Source: Sphingobium sp. SCG-1 (GTDB taxonomy: Bacteria > Pseudomonadota > Alphaproteobacteria > Sphingomonadales > Sphingomonadaceae). Taken from it: a stretch of 64,000 nt of DNA. The position numbers and the translations under genes are program-made. How positions within the stretch are numbered: the stretch's first letter is position 1; each line of letters begins with the position of its first letter. The notes beneath the pieces were generated by a model. That model did not search any database. It was not told the origin of the DNA and saw nothing but the letters and a program-made list of their open reading frames with translations. Positions 60,035 to 64,000 of this stretch are shown piece by piece. Location of the stretch: contig NZ_CP026372.1 of assembly GCF_002953135.1 (NCBI RefSeq), forward strand, positions 3,645,501-3,709,500. The letters run 5' to 3'.

Positions 60035-61684
60035 TCATGCCGCGTCGTTGCGGTTCAATTCTTCGATCAATTCGCGTTGCAGCCGGAACTTCTGGATCTT
60101 CGACGTCGACATTGGCCATTGCGACACGGTACGCACATGCCGGGGTATCTTGAAGCTGGCGAGCTTACCTTTGCAGTGCTGAATCAGTTCGTGCTCCGTC
60201 GCGCTTTGTCCTTCGACGAATTCCACGAAGGCGGCCGGCACCTCGACATAGCGATTGTCCGGAATGCCGACGACTTGTGCCAGCTTTACCGCCGGATGGC
60301 TCTGCAACATGGCCTCGATCTCGGCTGCCGCGACATTCTCTCCGCCCACCTTCAGCATGTCCTTGGTGCGGCCATGGAACATCACTTGTCCGTCAGCGTC
60401 GATGGAGCCGATGTCACCCGTGTGGAACCAGCCGTCGCGGATGACCTCAGCCGTCTTCTCCGGCGCGTTGTAATAGCCACGGAGCATGTTGGGGCCACGG
60501 ATGACGATTTCGCCGCGTTCATCGACGCCCAAGTCCTTGCCGCTTTCGATATCGACAATGCGGATTTCCCACTCGTCCAGCGGTACGCCGCAACGTCCTG
60601 TGCGCTGCTCAAACGAATTACTGAGCCGGCTGGTCGACACCGTACCCGCGCCTTCGGTCAGGCCGTAAGTCCCGACCTGCGTTGTGTGCGGCATAGCCGC
60701 TGTCACTGCATCCTTGATCCAGGGGGGCTGCACGGCGAAATTGGAATTCATGACACGCAGGCTGGAAAGGTCCGTGTCCTTAAACATGGGATGGGTGATC
60801 AGATCCTGCATGATGGTCACGAAACTGGGATAGGCGATCGTCGCCTTTTCGCGGCCCAGCATTTCCAGCGCCACGCCTGCGTCGAAATGCGGTACGGTCA
60901 TATAAGCACCGCCCAGATCGAGGATCATCGTCATCGGCAGGATACCCGCGATGTGGAAGATAGGGAGCGGCGACCATACGCGGTCCTGCGCGGTAACTTC
61001 ATATCGGATGCCCAGATTGCGGCTGTTGCCGACTTGGCCCCGATGGCTAATGAGCGCGCCCTTTGGAGTGGCGGTGGTGCCAGAGGTGTAAAGGATCATC
61101 GCGATGTCCTCCGCATCCACTGCGTCGATCCCGGCATCGACCACCGTGTCTGCCACGTCCCTGCCCAACGCGAGCGCCTGCGTCGCATCCATCAGGTAGG
61201 ACGGCGCAGGCGGATCGAGGCAGATGATGGACCGCAACATAGGCGCTTCGTCCAGGCTGAGTGCGGCTGCGTCCTTCTGATCCTTGAGCGAAGGCAAGGC
61301 AGCGACTAGGCGCTCGCCAAAGTCGAGGCTGTCGGCCACCCGGCCAGTCGTGACGAGGAGCACAAGGTCAGCGTCGCGCACCAGGAAATTCAGCTCGCTC
61401 GCCTGATAGCGGGCATTGACCGGCACAGCGATGCCGCCTGCCATTTCGATGCCGTAGAATATCTCGATGAAGTCGGGGCGCGTGGTGAGCAGAATGCCGA
61501 CATTCTGTCCCGGCTGGATGCCTAGAGCAATGAACGTCCTGGCCCAGGCCCGTGCGGACTTGTTCAACTCATTATAGGTCAGCTTGCGATCGGGAAATAT
61601 CAGCGCCGGGGCATCTGCATATTGCGCGGCGGACCTCCGCAACATTGCGCCCATAGTGAAAATCGGTTCCTTCGACGCCATCAT
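60035..61684 (-). CDS. Acyl-CoA synthetase (AMP-forming, fatty- or aryl-acid ligase type)
   Basis: 549 residues of the ANL superfamily. The ATP/AMP loop is ILYTSGTTATPKGALISHRG (about 200-220), the second core motif is GTYGLTEGAGTVS, the hinge is FHTGDIGSIDADGQVMFHGR with KDMLKVGGENV, and the C-terminal lysine sits in MSTSKIQKFRLQ. It activates a carboxylic acid as AMP ester and then CoA thioester. No substrate is given by sequence alone; the neighbouring SDR and Rieske oxygenase suggest degradation of an aromatic, terpenoid or steroid-like acid. An operator-like site lies between it and the SDR gene. Confidence 0.94.
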   Translation of the reverse strand: MMASKEPIFTMGAMLRRSAAQYADAPALIFPDRKLTYNELNKSARAWARTFIALGIQPGQNVGILLTTRPDFIEIFYGIEMAGGIAVPVNARYQASELNFLVRDADLVLLVTTGRVADSLDFGERLVAALPSLKDQKDAAALSLDEAPMLRSIICLDPPAPSYLMDATQALALGRDVADTVVDAGIDAVDAEDIAMILYTSGTTATPKGALISHRGQVGNSRNLGIRYEVTAQDRVWSPLPIFHIAGILPMTMILDLGGAYMTVPHFDAGVALEMLGREKATIAYPSFVTIMQDLITHPMFKDTDLSSLRVMNSNFAVQPPWIKDAVTAAMPHTTQVGTYGLTEGAGTVSTSRLSNSFEQRTGRCGVPLDEWEIRIVDIESGKDLGVDERGEIVIRGPNMLRGYYNAPEKTAEVIRDGWFHTGDIGSIDADGQVMFHGRTKDMLKVGGENVAAAEIEAMLQSHPAVKLAQVVGIPDNRYVEVPAAFVEFVEGQSATEHELIQHCKGKLASFKIPRHVRTVSQWPMSTSKIQKFRLQRELIEELNRNDAA

Positions 61685-61785
61685 CTTCTCCAGATCAGCA
61701 TGAACCTAAACCGTGTCGCTACCGCTTTTCGCGTTCTGTTGTTCGGACACAGCGGTCACTTATCACGCAAGCTTATCATCAGTCC

Positions 61786-61816
61786 GATAAAAAACAATCT
61801 GTCATGTCTTTTTATC
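61786..61816. promoter_or_regulatory. Operator-like palindrome A in the ligase/SDR divergent promoter
   Basis: The 31-bp site begins GATAAAAAACAATC and ends CATGTCTTTTTATC. Its reverse complement is almost identical to 63501-63531: the blocks ATAAAAAGACAT and GATTGTTTTT are preserved with the same 4-bp spacer. GATAAAAA/TTTTTATC arms are perfect inverted repeats. It lies 70 bp before the SDR start and 102 bp before the ligase start. A nearby TTATC-N8-GATAA pair (61773-61790) overlaps its left edge. Confidence 0.7.
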
Positions 61817-61885
61817 TCGCTTCCCTCCTCGTCTGCGCTATCACATTGGCAACTGCGCGGCAGGTGCAATCAGAGGAGAGATGAA

Positions 61886-62683
61886 ATGGGCAAGCTTGAC
61901 GGGAAGGTCGCCGTAGTCATCGGCGCGGCGGGCAAGGACAATATGGGCCAGACGATTGCCCGCCGCTTGGCATCGGAAGGCGCGAAGCTAGTGATCGCGG
62001 GTCGCGACACCAATTCGGTTGCGGGCTTCGCGCAGGAGTTGGACGGCGTCGGCGTTGCCTGCGACATTACCAACGAAGCCGACCTTGCCGCCTTGGCGCA
62101 GGCTGCTGTCGACCGCTTTGGCGGGCTGGACATTGCGCTCAACGCCACCGGATGGGGCTTGCTCAAGCCGTTTCTGGAAACGACAAAGGAAGAGATCGAG
62201 AAGATCACCGCCCTTCAGTTCACGGGCGCGATCCTCTTCTATCAGGCAATGCTGCGTACCATGCGCGACGGCGGATCGCTGATCCAGATTTCATCCGCAA
62301 CGGCTTCGATCATGCTAGAAGACCATGCCGCCTATATGGGCACGAAGGCGGGAGCGGATCATGTCGTTCGCTGCGTCGCCAATGAGTTCGGCCATCGCGG
62401 CATTCGTGCGAACTCCATTGCGCCGGGCTTCACGATCACGCCAATGACGGCGAAAGCGGCGAAAAATCAGGCGATCATCGACGCCTTCAAGCGTGAATAT
62501 CCGTTGGGCCGCGTCGGCACCAGCGACGACATTGCCGAAGCGGCAGTCTGGCTTGCGTCCGACGAGTGCTTCATGACTGGCCAAGTCCTGCAAGTGAATG
62601 GGGGCCTGACCCTGCGCCGCAACCCGACCAACGCGGAAATCGGCGCAGCGGTGAAGGCCGCCCGCGCGGCGCAGGCCAGTTAG
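61886..62683 (+). CDS. Short-chain dehydrogenase/reductase (SDR)
   Basis: 265 residues, classical SDR fold. The cofactor loop GAAGKDNMG (13-21) is a slightly enlarged TGxxxGxG motif; catalytic residues are S137, Y150 and K154 (DHAAYMGTKAGADH). The C-terminal MTGQVLQVNGGLTL is also typical. NAD(P)-dependent oxidation of a secondary alcohol or reduction of a ketone is expected. The frame opens at 61622, but MGKLDGK with AGAGGAGAG (61872-61880) gives the start at 61886. Its stop overlaps the convergent TIM-barrel gene by 3 bp. Confidence 0.94.
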   Translation: MGKLDGKVAVVIGAAGKDNMGQTIARRLASEGAKLVIAGRDTNSVAGFAQELDGVGVACDITNEADLAALAQAAVDRFGGLDIALNATGWGLLKPFLETTKEEIEKITALQFTGAILFYQAMLRTMRDGGSLIQISSATASIMLEDHAAYMGTKAGADHVVRCVANEFGHRGIRANSIAPGFTITPMTAKAAKNQAIIDAFKREYPLGRVGTSDDIAEAAVWLASDECFMTGQVLQVNGGLTLRRNPTNAEIGAAVKAARAAQAS

Positions 62684-63489
62684 GTCGCACGCTGATCTGC
62701 GATCACTGCCCGAGTCGCTTCCATGGCGCGGCGGGCGCGTTCGAAGGCGCTGCACCCCGACTTCTCTGCCCGATATTGCGGAATCTCCGCCTCGATGATG
62801 ATCTCCCCTGACAGCGGAGCGAGGATGTCCGTTAAAGGAAAGGCGCCCTGCCCCGGCAGCGCCCGTTCCTTGATGGCCTCCCGCCATATGCCGCCTTCGT
62901 CGATCTCCAGCGGTCCATCGGAAAGCTGCACTATCGAAACGAGATCGGCATTCTCCGCCACCGAGTCGACATAAGCGCCGTTGCGCATCAGGTGGAGCAC
63001 GTCGAGAACCAGCGTACCGCATCCGGCGTCCCGAATGATGGCAGCCGCAGTGCGGATGTCCTTCACCGCCGAAAAGGCGTTGAATTCCAATCCGGGGACG
63101 ACATCATATTCCGCCGCAAGCGCGCAAAATCGCCTGAAACGATCCACTGCGAGCGCGTGGTTGTCTATAGCGTGGATGTGAGTCGTCGCCCGCCTGGCTC
63201 CAATGGCCCGCCCGATCTCTAGCCCCTCCACGAGGTGTCGATAATTCCCATCATCCTCCAAAGGAAAAACTTCCAAATTTCCAACTGTCACACTGGTTTC
63301 AGCCAAGGCTTCCAGAAACACGTCAACGTCCTTACGCTCCAGCAGAGGGAAAAGCCCCCTCGCCTGCTCCGGCACATGCGTGAAGATCGTGACGTGGCTG
63401 CATTCCAGTTCGGCAGCCATCCTGACGAGTTCGACCGGTGTGGCTTCCAGCGCGTTCAGCGGGTGCAAAGAAAAGCGCGGCACGATCAT
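62680..63489 (-). CDS. TIM-barrel protein, sugar phosphate isomerase/epimerase (AP endonuclease 2) family
   Basis: 269 residues. The barrel starts MIVPRFSLHPLNALEATPVE and contains metal-site candidates: a Glu in NLEVFPLEDDGN, a His in THIHAI, a Glu in VPGLEFNAFS, an Asp and His in LVLDVLHLMRNG, and a Glu in EIIIEAEIPQYR. This family covers xylose-isomerase-like sugar enzymes, myo-inosose dehydratases and related lyases; in a degradative cluster a C-C or sugar-like isomerisation or hydrolysis is possible. AGGAG lies 6 nt before the ATG. It diverges from the Rieske gene across operator-like palindrome B. Confidence 0.88.
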   Translation of the reverse strand: MIVPRFSLHPLNALEATPVELVRMAAELECSHVTIFTHVPEQARGLFPLLERKDVDVFLEALAETSVTVGNLEVFPLEDDGNYRHLVEGLEIGRAIGARRATTHIHAIDNHALAVDRFRRFCALAAEYDVVPGLEFNAFSAVKDIRTAAAIIRDAGCGTLVLDVLHLMRNGAYVDSVAENADLVSIVQLSDGPLEIDEGGIWREAIKERALPGQGAFPLTDILAPLSGEIIIEAEIPQYRAEKSGCSAFERARRAMEATRAVIADQRAT

Positions 63490-63500
63490 CGGCCACTCCT

Positions 63501-63531
63501 AATAAAAAGACATTCATGATTGTTTTTATGC
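63501..63531. promoter_or_regulatory. Operator-like palindrome B in the TIM-barrel/Rieske divergent promoter
   Basis: The site starts AATAAAAAGACAT and continues GATTGTTTTTATGC after a 4-bp spacer, matching the reverse complement of site A at 61786-61816 in at least 22 of the 26 central positions. It begins just upstream of the TIM-barrel ribosome-binding site and ends 37 bp before the Rieske start codon, where a repressor would block both promoters. Confidence 0.7.
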
Positions 63532-63568
63532 GCCATCATGCTAGGGGAAGTCAATCAGGAGTGGAATA

Positions 63569-64000
63569 ATGGAACTGAACGCATTCTCGGTTGATCAGGT
63601 CAATGAGGCGATGGAATTCGAGCGCTCACGCAAGACGCCGCCCGAAGGCTTCCCCGCCCTGCCAGACATTCCCGGCAGGCGCTATGTCGACAAGGAATTT
63701 CTGACGCTGGAGCGCGAGCGTATGTGGGGCCGCGCCTGGCTCTATGCGGGTCATGTCGATCAGCTACCGAACAAAGGCTGTTGGTTCCTCTCCCGCAACA
63801 CCGGCTCCCCCGTCATCGTCGTCCGCGACATGCAAGGCGACGTCCGCGCCTTCTACAATACCTGCCAGCATCGCGGCGCGCCGCTCGTTACCGAAGATGC
63901 CGGAGAGTCGCGCGGCTTCGTCTGCGGTTATCACGGATGGAGCTACACGCTGGAAGGCAAGCTCACCGCCGTGCGCGACAAGCGCGACTTCGTCGACCTC
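63569..64000 (+). CDS. Rieske-type aromatic ring-hydroxylating oxygenase, alpha subunit (partial)
   Basis: The first 144 codons only; the gene runs past the right edge. The Rieske [2Fe-2S] motif is complete: C99-x-H101 (NTCQHRGAPL) and C119-x2-H122 (VCGYHGW), spaced as usual. The segment WYRAWLYAGHVDQLPNKG-like sequence before it fits the N-terminal domain of ring-hydroxylating oxygenases and demethylases. The mononuclear-iron half is not visible, so substrate class is open. AGGAG lies 7 nt before the ATG at 63569. It starts from a divergent promoter shared with the TIM-barrel gene. Confidence 0.93.
   Translation, partial: MELNAFSVDQVNEAMEFERSRKTPPEGFPALPDIPGRRYVDKEFLTLERERMWGRAWLYAGHVDQLPNKGCWFLSRNTGSPVIVVRDMQGDVRAFYNTCQHRGAPLVTEDAGESRGFVCGYHGWSYTLEGKLTAVRDKRDFVDL

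Noticed and set aside
60020..61309. A 429-codon open frame on the plus strand
   Set aside because: It lies antisense to the acyl-CoA ligase, which has all ANL motifs; the plus translation is His/Asp/Arg-rich without domain logic.

Overview
The window comes from an alphaproteobacterium of the Sphingomonadales (Sphingomonas, Sphingobium or Novosphingobium type). This rests on the high GC content, the gene order yebC-ruvC-ruvA-ruvB followed by PRC-barrel, ybgC and tol-pal genes, a DUF1153/SciP cell-cycle protein, a DUF2093 protein, large TonB-dependent receptors, an HWE-type histidine kinase, and promoter-like motifs of the alphaproteobacterial EcfG and RpoH types. I found no rRNA, tRNA, CRISPR array, insertion sequence or prophage. 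Most of the window reads as ordinary chromosome. The exceptions are a catabolic-looking cluster at the right end and several unusual non-coding elements.

Layout, left to right. 1-5054: a partial ParD-like antitoxin, a sphingomonad HTH protein, yebC, the Holliday-junction genes ruvCAB, and small stress-type proteins. 5252-9872: the Tol-Pal envelope system (ybgC, tolQ, tolR, tolA, tolB, pal) in one direction with overlapping starts. 10102-23726: envelope and proteolysis genes, namely an outer-membrane protein, an M16 double peptidase, a secreted M28 peptidase, ClpB, a TonB-dependent receptor, an M23 lipoprotein and DUF2093. 23742-31119: xseA, purD, a membrane HhH protein, a serine hydrolase, mnmA, sciP and a GlsB-type stress membrane protein. 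31458-37240: an RND efflux pair and a DUF445 protein. 37330-41458: a receiver-only response regulator converging on an HWE kinase coupled to murA, then a Crp/Fnr regulator. 41476-49321: an HNH nuclease, gluQ-HIG1-cobalamin adenosyltransferase, ergothioneine genes egtB-egtD, a 3-hydroxyacyl-CoA dehydrogenase, a CorC-type transporter and an OmpA lipoprotein. 49422-57021: a minus-strand run yhhQ-argB-yggT-folD-hypothetical-marC, a concentrative nucleoside transporter, and sppA. 57399-60027: phenylalanine hydroxylase and an MFS exporter. 60035-64000: acyl-CoA ligase, SDR, TIM-barrel isomerase-like protein and the first 144 residues of a Rieske ring-hydroxylating oxygenase.

The strongest unexplained signals are regulatory. 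(a) Two near-identical 31-bp AT-rich palindromic sites (61786-61816 and 63501-63531, in opposite orientation) lie in the two divergent promoter regions of the terminal catabolic cluster, suggesting one regulator for all four genes. (b) Four sites match GGAAC-N16/17-GTT, the EcfG general-stress promoter core, upstream of the PRC-barrel gene, pal, the GlsB-type gene and the OmpA lipoprotein gene. (c) Ten perfect 9-bp tandem repeats fill the divergent region between the M16 and M28 peptidase genes. (d) ruvC has no ATG, GTG or TTG that keeps its catalytic first aspartate; a CTG overlapping the yebC stop is the only reasonable start. I did not identify a clearly new multi-gene biological system.
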